NCBI GenBank assembly: GCA_907165275.2
Contig: OU015654.1
Coordinates: forward strand, 5,287,501 to 5,351,500
Direction of reading: 5' to 3'
DNA: 64,000 nt
Source: Zygaena filipendulae
Lineage: Eukaryota; Arthropoda; Insecta; Lepidoptera; Zygaenidae
Shown piece after piece: positions 31,189 to 43,100 of this stretch. Every line of letters starts with the position of its first letter. Within the stretch, counting starts at the first letter, position 1. Under the pieces are notes generated by a model, which saw only the letters and a list, made by a program, of their open reading frames with translations, searched no databases and was not told the origin of the DNA. The position numbers and the translations under genes are program-made.

Positions 31189-31189
31189 G

Positions 31190-31352
31190 TTGACAATCTA
31201 CAATCGTTAACGCATAGAAAACTGAGAAACTAAGCGTAATGTCACGTGGTGACGTAAAATCGTCTAATCAAAAGTCAAGTTTAGCGTAACCACGTGACAT
31301 AACGCTTCATTTTTTAGCTTTCTATGCGTTAACCATTGTAAATTGTCAACTG
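31190..31352. mobile_element. Palindromic MITE (GTTGACAATTTACAAT arms), copy 1
   Basis: GTTGACAATCTACAATCGTT AACGCATAGAAAACT pairs with the mirror ending ACCATTGTAAATTGTCAAC. A second pair, TGTCACGTGG/CCACGTGACA, lies inside. A diverged copy is at 52450-52600. Confidence 0.7.
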
Positions 31353-31620
31353 GGTTAGGGGGGCTGGTTCTGTGATTTTTTTAATCACTAACTAAAATTA
31401 GTCGACTAGCATAAAAAAATAACTCAAGAAATAAGTTCCTATAAACTACATTGTATTAAAAGTTAGTTTTCATGTGATTCGCGTTCAAACTAATAGACAA
31501 ACAGACAAACGTTTTTTTTTTTAAACAAAACAAAACCATGGACCAATAAAACTCCATGTTTTGGACCAATTTTATATTAGTATCAAGGAAATTTCCCAAC
31601 TGACGAGAGTGGAATAAGAG

Positions 31621-32190
31621 GTAAAGCGGCAACAAGTAGGTAAGGTAACAATTCTAAATGTAGGTACCCTAGGGGCTAAGGTACTATAGGCCAATATCCA
31701 TAGTAATATCACAGAAAATATTTTAATCTATACTAATATTATAGAGGTAAAGTTTGTGAGTTTGTGAGGTTGTAGGGGGTAATCTCTGGGTCTACTGAAC
31801 CGATTTTGAAAATTCGTCACTTATAGGAATTTACAGTGATCCTGAGTGTTGACATACCGTACTTTTTATCCCGGAATTCTCGCGGAAAATCCGAAATTAC
31901 TGTGGGTAAAGCGGCAACAAGTAGGTAAGGTAACAATTCTAAATGTAGGTACCCTAGGGGCTAAGGTACTATAGGCCAATATCCATAGTAATATCACAGA
32001 AAATATTTTAATCTATACTAATATTATAGAGGTAAAGTTTGTGAGTTTGTGAGGTTGTAGGGGGTAATCTCTGGGTCTACTGAACCGATTTTGAAAATTC
32101 GTCACTTATAGGAATTTACAGTGATCCTGAGTGTTGACATACCGTACTTTTTATCCCGGAATTCTCGCGGAAAATCCGAAATTACTGTGG
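31621..32190 (+). repeat. Direct 285-bp tandem duplication
   Basis: 31621-31905 and 31906-32190 appear identical by eye, joined at GTAAA. Each unit contains 106 bp of flanking DNA plus the first 179 bp of a Helitron-like element (start TCTATACTAATATTATAGAG at 31727 and 32012). Only the second unit is followed by the element's 3' end. Confidence 0.85.
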
Positions 32191-32213
32191 GTAAAACCGC
32201 GGGGGACAGCTAG
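32012..32213 (+). mobile_element. Complete Helitron-like element at the end of the duplication
   Basis: TCTATACTAATATTATAGAG to CGGGGGACAGCTAG with A/T flanks; family A subterminal GGAATTCTCGCGGAAAATCC. Confidence 0.7.
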
Positions 32214-32368
32214 TACTACATAAATGGAAAAGTAACTTTATTCTATCAGCATGAAATTTTGCACACCTATGTCGGTGTCGGTGGTTGCTCAGAAAAATAC
32301 AAAGAACATTTTTAACACGGATGACACCCCCAAAACATCTAGTAGTAATATTGAAAACTAGAAAGTAG

Positions 32369-32749
32369 TGAAATGAAAAGAATTCCTCTAGTTAACTGGG
32401 ATGAAATGAAAAGAATTTCTCTAGTTAACTATACTTTTATTCTTACTATTATAGTTATTACAACCGCATATGTACTATATATACAATAGAAATAGAACAC
32501 TTATTATGACCACTAAGTCGAGCAGAGTAACCAAAGAGTATATAACCACTACATTTAAGAGTAACTAAAATGAAGCTCTTCTGTGCTGACACTAGCATTT
32601 ATACCCACAACCCCACCAACAAGTGTGGGCGTACACTACTTTAATTTATCAAATGGGAATGAGGATACCGACTAAATAACAGTGTTACCATGACATAATG
32701 CTAGAATTCCCTGAAATAAGGAACGACTTAATAGAAAACATGACATTAG
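32369..32749. mobile_element. Solo-LTR-like insertion (TG...CA)
   Basis: Inserted in the MITE between GAAAGTAG and TTTGCTCAG. It starts TGAAATGAAAAG, ends ATGACATTAG and is flanked by a near-match 4-bp GTAG/TTAG. It contains a TATA-like GTATATAA and a 31-bp direct repeat (GATGAAATGAAAAGAATT). LTR identity is a guess from termini and size. Confidence 0.4.
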
Positions 32750-32825
32750 TTTGCTCAGAATCAACTAGCGAATCGACCTCACTATGTTTTAATATAGGTT
32801 AAATATTTTCACTTTTATTAGCCCA

Positions 32826-33225
32826 GAAATGAGGTGATTCGGCAGAGAACCTAGTTTAGGCGCTAGTGAACTATGTGGTTATGGTTAACTATTATGGTTT
32901 TTTAAGAAATAAACTTATTACTTACTATTACTATTACTTACTTACTATTGACATAGCCCACAGAATTAGCAAGTTGAAGTGGCAGTGGGCTGGCCATATT
33001 ATCCGCAGAACCGATAACCGTTGGGGCCGTCGGGTTCTGGAGTGGAGACCGCGAATAGGCAAACGCAGTGTAGGACGCCCACATGCTAGGTGGAGTGACG
33101 ACCTTCGCAGGATGGCTGGTGGTGGCTGGATGCTGGAGGCTGAGAGTCGTGCTAAGTGGCGGGCAATTGGAGAGGCCTATGTCCAGCAGTGGACTACTAT
33201 GGGCTGGTGATGTGTGTGATGTGTG
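32826..33225 (+). pseudogene. RTE-like LINE fragment inserted in the MITE, 7-bp target duplication
   Basis: The frame from about 32940 to 33210 encodes the RTE C-terminal block (KLKWQWAGH, RVLEWRPRIGKRSVGRP, RWSDDLRRM, GEAYVQQW) and stops at TGA, followed by a (TGATGTGTG)n-like tail. The insertion is bounded by TAGCCCA at 32819-32825 and 33226-33232. It is the same family as 31188-30814 but on the opposite strand, and lacks all catalytic RT motifs. Confidence 0.82.
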
Positions 33226-33464
33226 TAGCCCATGTCTAAATTATTTATAATAAATTATTCGGCGCGTATGCCGCCCGCAGCAAAAAAAAATCGAACCGGT
33301 AACCGGGTGTAGCGCTTGGAATTTCGTAGATAGGTCACCTCCAAGCTAATGTTGTATCTATAACTCTTAAAGTATAAATTTTTTCGACATAAAATATAGT
33401 TAAATCATAAATAATTGTTTATTTTTTTAAATGGGGTGTATCAGGTTTTCAGTTAATTCATTAA

Positions 33465-33701
33465 CCGCCGCACTCAGAGTCGACTTTAATGATTACTTAG
33501 TTAAGTATAGATTTTTAAAACAAAACTGCCGCAATCAGAGACGTTCAGTAAATTAATGTTAATTGGCATTTAACTAATTAAGTTACATCTCATTAAATGC
33601 CAATTAACATTAATTTACTGAACGTCTCTGATTGCGGCAGTTTTGTTTTAAAAATCTATACTTAACTAAGTAATCATTAAAGTCGACTCTGAGTGCGGCG
33701 G
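33465..33701. mobile_element. 237-bp palindromic MITE, copy 2 (perfect arms)
   Basis: Inserted in the right terminal repeat of the interrupted MITE, duplicating TAA (33462-33464, 33702-33704). Both arms carry the ACGTTCAGTAAATT version, so the inverted repeat looks perfect except for a short centre. Confidence 0.85.
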
Positions 33702-33818
33702 TAACTCGTTGTATAATAAGTACCTACTTCGAGTATTTAATTTAAAAAGAATAAAAAATTGTTCGAATCTTTGCCAGATTACTTGGATACAGAGTGGATA
33801 CTTGGAGTGGATAGTGGA

Positions 33819-34023
33819 TCCTTACTAATATTATAAATGCGAAACTTGACTTTGTTTGTTTGTTTCTTACGCTTTCACGTCTTAACGGCTCAACTGATCA
33901 TCGTAAAATTTTACATACACGGTGTTAGGGGTATATGTAGAGACGGACACACGGTACTTTTTATCTCGGAATTTCCGCGGGAACTCCAAAATTACCGCTG
34001 TTGAAACTGCGGCGAACAGCTAG
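33819..34023 (+). mobile_element. Complete Helitron-like element (family A)
   Basis: TCCTTACTAATATTATAAAT to GGCGAACAGCTAG, 205 bp, flanked by A and T. Confidence 0.75.
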
Positions 34024-34404
34024 TATTTAAATATTTCTGTGTTACCAACACAGCAATATAAATATTATCACACACAACTCATAAATATTTTATGGGTGCC
34101 TTAGATGTGCGATATGTGAAAAGAAGATAAGTGCCTAATAAAAAGATTTATAAAATAAAAACACCTTTAAAACACCTATACTTTTCAGTGATGTCAATTA
34201 TTTTTAAATGTTACAGCAGTGAACAAAATCACTGCAACACAAGAAAAAGCAATAATTTGTTTTGAACAGAAATTTTATTTACAAAGATTTTTACGATCTA
34301 TAAACTTAAATAATATCTATTGTTTCTCAATAGGAAAATACGTAGAGGTTGAACGCTGTTCACCTCCATGTCAACACTGGTTGGAAACAAATTAAGATCA
34401 GTAA

Positions 34405-34641
34405 CCGCCGCACTCAGAGTCGACTTTAATGATTACTTAGTTAAGTATAGATTTTTAAAACAAAACTGCCGCAATCAGAGACGTTCAGTAAATTAATGTT
34501 AATTGGCATTTAATAAGATGTAACTTAATTAGTTAAATGCCAATTAACATTAATTTATTAAACTTGTCTGATTGCGGCAGTTTTGTTTTAAAAATCTCTA
34601 CTTAACTAAGTAATCATTAAAGTCGACTCTGAGTGCGGCGG
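34405..34641. mobile_element. 237-bp palindromic MITE, copy 3 (inverted)
   Basis: TAA target duplication at 34402-34404 and 34642-34644. Its centre (AATAAGATGTAACTTAATTA) is the reverse complement of copies 1 and 2, so it lies in the opposite orientation, and its arm mismatch mirrors that of copy 1. Confidence 0.85.
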
Positions 34642-34644
34642 TAA

Positions 34645-35403
34645 GTAATATAGAGATAAGTAAGTAATATTTCGAATTTGAATGTAATGTCATAAATATT
34701 CTATATATAAAAATAAGAGTATCGATTTGTTGTATCATAACAATATGGTTTTGCTTTGAAAAAAAATATCTATAATTAAAATAATTTAAAAACTCTTTAT
34801 ATTCAATTGCTTAATTTGTTAACGTTCCCGCCCCCGGGACGTTACAAGGTGGATTATCTATTAATTAAATAATAAAATTCATTATAGCCGCAAACAAAAA
34901 AAAAACGGCGTACCTAGGTAGGTACCTACCGATCTGCAAACATTAAAAAAAAGATAGGCAGCACTAAACCAACAAGTAACTGACTCACAAATAATTTCAT
35001 AAATAAAATAGCCTGTTAGCGACATATTTGTTAATATTTTGCATAATATTTGCTATAAAAATACTAACAACTTAGGTACCTAATTAATTACGAACATCAA
35101 CTAAATTATCACAAATACTTATGGTAACTTCAGACGTAGCTTGTAGCTGAAGAAGGTAATGAATACTGATTACAAAAACTTTTCATATGCAAGCATAGCA
35201 ATAATCGGTTAATTTCTACGAATATTTACAAATGAATGTATAATGTAATTTTTCGACGAGGATTTTTACTGATTAATGATTTTTTTTACAGTACTTAGAT
35301 GGTTATTTACAATTTTTTCTCCTCAATAAAGACATACTAATGATACAAATTCTCAACACGACTATGAATAATGGCAGTGTTTTTTTTTTTACACCATGCG
35401 TGT
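34645..35403 (-). other. Downstream region of the CPAP1-like gene
   Basis: It includes the probable 3' UTR on the minus strand. A GC-rich near-palindrome, AACGTTCCCGCCCCCGGGAC GTTAC, stands alone at 34821-34845. I place no polyadenylation signal with confidence. Confidence 0.4.
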
Positions 35404-37148
35404 TTATGCTTTTGATTTAGTTCTGCCAAAATCTTCTATGTTTTCGTATTCAGAAAAGCCAGGGTCGGAGTCGTAGTATGCATAGTCGTAGGTAGAGTCA
35501 TCTTTGTTACGGGAGGGATGGGCATGGGGGGATGCGTGGGTAGTGGGTCGAGAGGGAGCGGGAGGGTTCGTCGTGGTGGGCGGAGGAGTTACACGAGTCT
35601 GCGGACGGACTTCAGGATTCCTTGGAGCGGTCGTCGTCGTTTGTCTTATTGGACTTCTATTCTCTACATTAAATTGCTGGTATGCCGGTCCCGTTAGGTC
35701 ACTCGGCCGGGACGTAGTCGTGTATGTTTGAAACACATCAAATATCCGTTGAGTCTCTAACGGTATACTTGTCGTCGTAGTTTCGGGTACGCGAGTAGTC
35801 GGCTTGAACGGTGCTTGTGTTGTTGTGGAAGAAGGCCTGAATGGTCTCGGTGGGGAAGTCAGAGAAGTGGCTTTCGTAGATTGCGACTTTCCGCGCGGCC
35901 TCTGATCTTCCGGTAATCTGTTTCCACTGGCTGCAATGTTCAAGGAATGCGCACCCGAAAGCAGTTCGCGTTCGTATAACTCGGGTCTGTACTGGCCGTC
36001 ATCTTCGCCCGCTGGTGGGCGATATTGGCCGTCGTCTTCGTCGCTTTCTGCATAACTTGATGGCTGTGCATCGATACCGATGTTAGTATTATACGCAACC
36101 GTGTTCAAGTTCAGGGGTGCCTCAGGACGAGTGCTTAGGTAAGTTTTTGGAGAGGGCGTCGTTGCAGGGTTTGTAAAATAGTTTTGTTTAGCATTGCGTA
36201 ACGGAACGAAACTACTTTTCTCTGGCTCGTAGGCAACACTGTTTAGATTCCTATATGCTGGAGTGCTAGTTGTGAAACCTCGTGAAGTAGCAGTGTTGAA
36301 CTCTGCTGTGGCAGGCGTCGATCTAGCACCGTTAGAGCTGATCTGTATGTTGTTCGGACGTCCAAAGTTTGGCTCACTTGGTGGATCTGGTAATATATTG
36401 AAACTGTTTCGTACTTTGAAAGGTTGGTTGTCATTATGTGGCCTAGAAGTAGATTGAACATTGTTGTTGTAGTTATAAAGCTCAACTAGCCCTTCTTTTT
36501 TGTTATAATTAGATGCTGAAGTAGTTTTGGCGAGAGGCACAGCGTGTATTTTGCTACTGAAAATTTTGGATTTCGGTGTAACCCGGCTTACTTCAACATA
36601 TTCGTCTTTATAGTCTTTGAAATGAGGAGGTATATTTATAGATTGTGTCGTTAGCTTTGCACTGTGCGAGAAACCTCGACGATCGGTGTTCTGTTCCGAC
36701 TGTGTTGAAACTGATTGAGGAGATGTATTTTGTGGTGTAAACGTTGTTGGAGCAGCTGTTATATAGATAGGTCGTTTTCTGACCAGTTTACGCTTTGAAG
36801 TGTGATCGTTGTGGGACTGCGCTTGAGGTGGGCTTGTAGTGGGAACGGTCGGTGTATACTGAGTCGTTGTCTGTGGTGTACGTGTGGTTTGTGGTCTTCT
36901 GAAAGACTTGTAGGGTGATGAAGGTTGTGGCGAGGAAGGTTGGGGGGTAGATTGGGCAGTTTCATCGCGGCCTCGCTCACGTTGACCGCTGAAGAAATCT
37001 GACGAGTGCGCGGTGCGAAGATCAGAGTTGGCACTGTTAGAGGCGCTATTCTGAGACAAGCGACGATCCCCAGTCTCGGCACGTTGAAGACCAAATTCAG
37101 CTTCTTCATCTCGCCTAGCGGATGAAGATACTTTTTTGGTGTCAAATC
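35404..37148 (-). CDS. CPAP1-like coding exon 3 (Ser/Thr/Pro-rich tail)
   Basis: The acceptor ATTGCAG is followed by FDTKKVSSSARRDEEAEFG and 581 uninterrupted codons to TAA at 35406-35404. A 1.7-kb open exon in an AT-rich region argues strongly for real coding. Composition is dominated by T, S, P, Q, N and R, with many TTT(R/T) clusters and one duplicated EDDGQYRP unit near the middle. No further folded domain is visible. The C-terminal acidic and aromatic segment ends FGRTKSKA. Confidence 0.9.
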
Positions 37149-40100
37149 CTGCAATCAATTTTATTACAACCGTTATCAATCTCATGAAATCCTTGTGCCA
37201 AAAACATTTAATAAATAAATCATGTGCCGGTTTCTTTTGTTATTGGAAACTGCTTAGATATTTTACATTTTATAAGTAGGTACCTACAGCTATTTTTGAA
37301 TGAATTAAAAAAAATAGGTAGGTATACCTATAAAATACGAAATCCTTGTAAAGCAACGATAATTATTAATTAATTATTAAGTCAATCAAATAATTTTTTC
37401 CATATAAATAAGCCCCCATAATTCCTTAATTTATTATTGCATTCATTTAAAATTTATGTTATGTGTGTTTCAAACAAGCGATCGTTTCTCACAAACAGTA
37501 TGTTTTTGTAACATGTCTGCTTGTAATTCTAAGCAACACAATGCAAGCGTAAGTCCAAGTAGATACGGTGAAGCTCAATTATTCTGCAATTCATTACTAA
37601 ATAACTTTGCTTTAACTACAACCGTATAAGTTAACCTTTCTAAGAAAATGTTGCAACTTAGCCACATGTGTACGTATATATTATGTATATCTAAATCTAC
37701 AAGCCTTTTACCGTGTATTTTTATACAGAAGCATCTTTCTTTTTTTTTCTTCTTATTGACTTTCGCATATAATGCATTCAGCCAGTTTCAAGTAAAATAA
37801 GTTAGTCAAATGCGTTCAAATTAGCGTTTAGCATCATTGTACCTACGGTTTGAACTTATAGGCCATGACTAAATAAATAGACTACAAGAACTTTCTCGGA
37901 GCTCTCGGAGGATACTGAAAAAATCAGCTCTAATAGAAGATATATGACATAAATCTTCTCGAGCACGCAAAAAACTGTCACTGTGAAAATTTTTGTCCAA
38001 TACAGCGCCATAAAACACAACAAAATCCACTTTTAACAATTTTTTATTGACACGAAAATAAATGACTGAACCGCCATCTTCGATGCCCGCCAAAAACTCC
38101 CAGAAGCTTCTATGGTATAGAATATAGATCTACAGGAGATTTGTGATCATACTTCACACTAATATAGTTTGTGTATGTATCTAGGTATGTGTGTGTGAGG
38201 AAGTATGTTTGTAACTCCTTCACGCTGAAAAGGCTGGACGGATTTTGATACAACTTGGAATTGTTACCCAGATAGGATATTACCTACACAGGACAGCTTT
38301 TTTCCCGGAATTTCGAGGTAGTCTCGAAATGCACGCGGGCGACACTGCGGGGGACAGCAAGTGAATAATGATAGAACAAATATTTAGGTTGACAAGAAAA
38401 GCAAGAGGTTTTGTATTGGTAATTTAATTATGCGTATCTAATCGTAAATATCCTCTACCTACAATAGACACATCAACATCATAAAAATATGTATAGTATA
38501 GAATAGTATGATGATGTTGAATAAAAATAAACGTTTTTTAGCTCATGGTTCATCCTAACGACAAGAATGTAATTATATGGTGAATTATAAATATCTCATA
38601 ACTCTGATTATTGTTATTAAACTGCAGTAATAGGTAGTTTAACCTATTCCATGTGCCTTCTTCTTCTTCTTTTTTCAATATGTCAACAAACGCATTTCAT
38701 CTAAACTCGTACCTAACTATATTTTTAACTTTAACTATTTTTTTTTTGGTAATATCTTTATTTTATTGTTTTCTGCAATGAGTATGATTGTTATCGTTGT
38801 TTTTTAATAAATCAAAATTCATTTACTGCATTTAACTGTAATTGTCAATTTTATTATAAATGGCTGCATGTATAACTGATAAAAATGACAAAACAAATAA
38901 CGGTCGCTTGATTTAGTTTAGTAATATACAGCACTAATAAGAGCGACATATAAAGCGTAAAATGCACACATCTCCTCAGTTCGCTACTAGTATACATAGT
39001 ATTATATTATTTGTGGTTTCGCTAATACAAAACAAGTTTTCGTCAAGTATCATGTGCCTACATATTTACGCTTGATATGTTTGGTTAGTTGCGAAGCAAG
39101 CTCACCGGATCCGATCCTGTAGAGATCAAACTGACCATCGTAGAGATCGACGGGGCATGCCAATGGATCGTCGTCGCCCCAGTCGGTGCATGTCTGCGCT
39201 TCCTGATGGAACAAGGTACCAGGCGGGCAGAAGAATCGAAAGTCTCTTATACCACCTCCGGCGACCCTCACGCACACGTGGAACGCTTTGCACCCCGATT
39301 TTCCGTCAGCGTAATAAGCGCCAAGGATTCTCCCTCGACAATTGAATCTTTCTGCTCCCCCTGTTGGCAAAAACATAATTTGAAAGTGAAATAAATTGCA
39401 TGCGATTAAATTTTATCCGGAGTACCTCAATATTGGCGATATCAAGGTTTATGCTGGGATATGAAAGTGGCTATATTGCATTTATTAATTTACGGGCTCG
39501 TTAGCATCAGCAGTTTTGTTTAATGCTAAGTTATATACTTTGTGTTCTATGGCGATTTAAAAAGAGACTTCCATTACACGAGAACACGCTGCACTATTAC
39601 ACGCAGGCTAGAAGGTATATATAAAGTAGCCGGTGCCCGCAATTTCACCCACGTTATGCGCCTTTGATACCTAGTACCTACATCCGATTTAGATAAAACA
39701 AAGCAACATATTCTACATGTAGGGTTGTTGCAAGGTAAGGAGATTAGCGTGAACATACGCGAATTCTACTCTTTTACTATAGTAAAATAGATAACAGGTT
39801 ATTAATGGCTGTATTGCTGTCACCATCCCTCCATGCAACTTCTACAAATAGGCCGCGAAAGACAACTGCAGTTCAGAGTTCTTACTGAATCTATACGAAA
39901 TCACAATCTCTTAATATTCCTCGTTTTAACTTTAGTCATGCTTGTAAATTTATTATTTTATTTCATAAATTCATTAAACTTTCATAGGTGCCTGATTACG
40001 GCGCAGCGGTGTGATTGGAAAATTTTCATGATTTTTTTGAAAAACATATTTAAAAAATATATAGTAAACAGAAGCATGGCATTATTGGGTGTGGAATATA

Positions 40101-43100
40101 GTACATATTTTAGATTGGGAAGAAAGCAGCGGAATACATTTGTATGGAATAAACACAGCCGGCGTTTTCTCTTCAGTTACGCTCAAAACAAATTACTTGT
40201 CAAAAACTAGTAAAAAACGAAATGTAACAAAAATAACGCGACGACGACAAACTTTTGCGCGGTACGTGTTAGCGGATAGTCGTTAAAACAAAGCGATCAC
40301 ACGAGCTGAGGTTGCGCCATCCGAAGAGCGAAATGTGAGTGAACAATGTGCAGCGAGACAATTCTTGCGGCGTTTAAAACTGATTTGAACAGCTGCTAAT
40401 TAGTATGGACGCCGCGCCGCCGTGATGATACAGATTTATGAACGCACGTTGCACAAATACTCAACGTTTTTTCTCAATCATTCAACAGAGAAAAGTTACC
40501 TACTCGCTTCACAAAATAAATGAATGAATGAATGAAAATCACTTTATTGAACACCACACAAACGGTACAAAGACAAAAAAAGATATTTGAAAACAGAAGT
40601 ATTAGTATTATAGTATGATTAGTTATGACGGTACAAGTCGCACCCAGACAAGTACATTCATAGGTGGTTTTTTTTTTTTTTTTTTTTTTTTTTTTGGTTT
40701 GCCAAGTACCAGAGTCATCATAACATAAGTTTAGGACTATGACTATGAGCAGTGATGTTGAACTCATTTTCATGACCTTTAAGTTATGAGGAAATCTAGC
40801 ACCCCCAGGCCCTAATTAATAAGCCTTAGTCAGGTGTCGAAATTACAATAATTTTAATACCACGAAATACTTGCACGTTATGATTGAAACAATACTGTTT
40901 AAAAGTGATTTTTACAAGCTTTGAATTCTAGACACCTCTCTATTCAGAATAATATCAGCAAATCGAATCTAAGCTCTTCAAATAACTTGCTTTTTCAAGC
41001 AATACACATAGGAATCGCAGGAAACAGCCATTTAGTATAGAGAGAGATTTACAATTATTATTGACACTGGTCTATACTAATATAGAACTAGAACTAAATA
41101 TTGAACTATACCTACTTTATAGAACTAGAACTAATCTACTATATACTAATATTATGTTTAAAGAGGTAAAGTCATAAGTTTGTTTCGATTTAAGAGGCTC
41201 GGAACTACTAACCGGATTCAAAAAAATATTTCACTGATAGGAAGCTACAGTTACAGATAATATATATAATAGCATGCTACAGTCTGCCTGAGAATAGTAG
41301 TCCTCAAATTCAGACAATATGACCTATTGCGAGATGCACTGGATTGTTCTGATCTGATCTGTTTATCGAGAGTTCCTGAGGCACTCCTGAAATTCATGCG
41401 GGTCAAAGCTAGTAGTTTATAAAATATAATTAGTCAAGAGGTTTTATCACTGGTTGCTCCATACAAATTTGATTATCAGATAAGAATTTGAAGTTCCTTT
41501 TTTCGGTTGCTGCAGCAGAAGTAACTATTGTTTCGTAACATACTTACATATTCCTTTTTTGAAGGACTATCAATAATAATAATCATTGTCCATGTTTTTA
41601 TTCGTAAAGACCTTACGAGTTTCCCATGCGTGCTGTACTTGTATAGTTAAGCACCTAAGTCGAGAGAGGAATTGCGATAGCATCGCACGCGAGCCTAGAA
41701 CGCGGTTGCACAACTTAAAGGTTAAATAATGTTGCCATTTGACACTGATTTTATTCATTTATACCTAATATTATTTATATAATACTAGCTGTTCCCCGCA
41801 TTAATTTAGAAGTTCCCTCGGAAATTCTGGAAAACAAAATACCTCATATCCTTTTTCAAGTCCCTGACACCTTGTATAGGTATGCTGCAGAATTAGCATG
41901 CAGAATTAGTATGCAGTAGCTGTTAAGGCGCGAAAACAAACAAACTGACATTCGCATTTATAATATTAGTAAGGCAAAACAATGTAACTTAATATATTCA
42001 TTAAAAGTTGTCAATAAAAAAAACTACTTCCACGTTCCGAGCGACTCCGTAGGTAGGTAGGTTATAAAGTAAACATTACACAACACTAATTTGTAAGTTG
42101 ATATTTCTTGGCGCCTTTATGGGTAAAATTTTAACAGTCAAGGGAAGTGACGCCCCGGGTCTTTCATTCATTGAAGTTTCAAATTTACTTACATTGTGTA
42201 AGGTCAGTAAAACAATGAACGATTATCCAATGTAAGGTTATTATAAGACTGTTTTAGATGGCGTTGGTAGCTAGCTAGCCCAGATGCACTGGGCCAGAGC
42301 TAACAAAAGAAGTAGGTAGGTACGTACGTGCACAAACACAAACGCTAGTTTTGTAGCTTTACTACTACTAGACTTATACAATATCGGGATGGTACCGACC
42401 GAGTTCTGCCTGAGCGCATTGAACGCCATATTGACTGAGGTATGTAGGTAGGTATAGGTAACAGCCACATGCAGCATCCTCTTGAAAAGGTCACCGCATT
42501 ACAGCACACTGTTATGCAAATCTCCACAGTAACTGGCACGTAAAACTATATTATGTGCGGCACTATTCGTAAGGATTACCAAATCCTTTCAAGTTGCAAG
42601 TAATAATTGAGTATATTCGAAAGGATCGCAGTTCATAATCATATCTCGCTATCAATACAAGTTTTCCGATTTATGAAGAGAACAGCTATAAGTACCTACA
42701 ATATTATTAGATGATTAGGTGTTATCATTCATTACATTCACATTAAAATTTTTGTCTGTGCAATCGTCTTCTGAATATTCCAATAGCCCGTACTCGCAGT
42801 TATTGCTTTGGTGAATTATTTTTAACGAGTCCGTGTATAAATCGGAATATTGTGTAGGTATAGTTCCTCCGTTTACAGGCGTCAGACATGCGTTGTGATA
42901 TCACATCGCACATTGGAAATTGGCACTATTTGGCTCTGTTGTGGTCACAATTAAAACCTAATCTAACCCAACCCAGTATGTCAGGGTGTTTGGAAATACA
43001 AAACAGCGGTATTTTTCAAGCCGCACTGTGTAAATGGACGAATTATGCAATTTGCATGCGACATATCCATGAGTTAAACTTTCGTTGGTTCGTAGATCAT

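Larger units (their letters stand above)
32344..33714 (+). mobile_element. MITE family TACAACGTG copy 3, broken by three insertions
   Basis: Four segments align in order with copy 1: 32351-32368, 32751-32825, 33226-33464 and 33702-33714. The left terminus is truncated. The gaps are filled by a solo-LTR-like element, an RTE fragment and a palindromic MITE. Confidence 0.8.

Noticed and set aside
35504..36485. Several other-frame open stretches
   Set aside because: All lie within the long CPAP1-like exon 3, whose sense frame is continuous and explains the openness.
39089..39394. + strand open frames of about 100 codons
   Set aside because: Antisense to the chitin-binding exon, which has a clear domain.
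39833..40286. Overlapping + strand open frames in CPAP1-like intron 1
   Set aside because: Low-complexity hydrophobic and basic translation without family signature or splice context.
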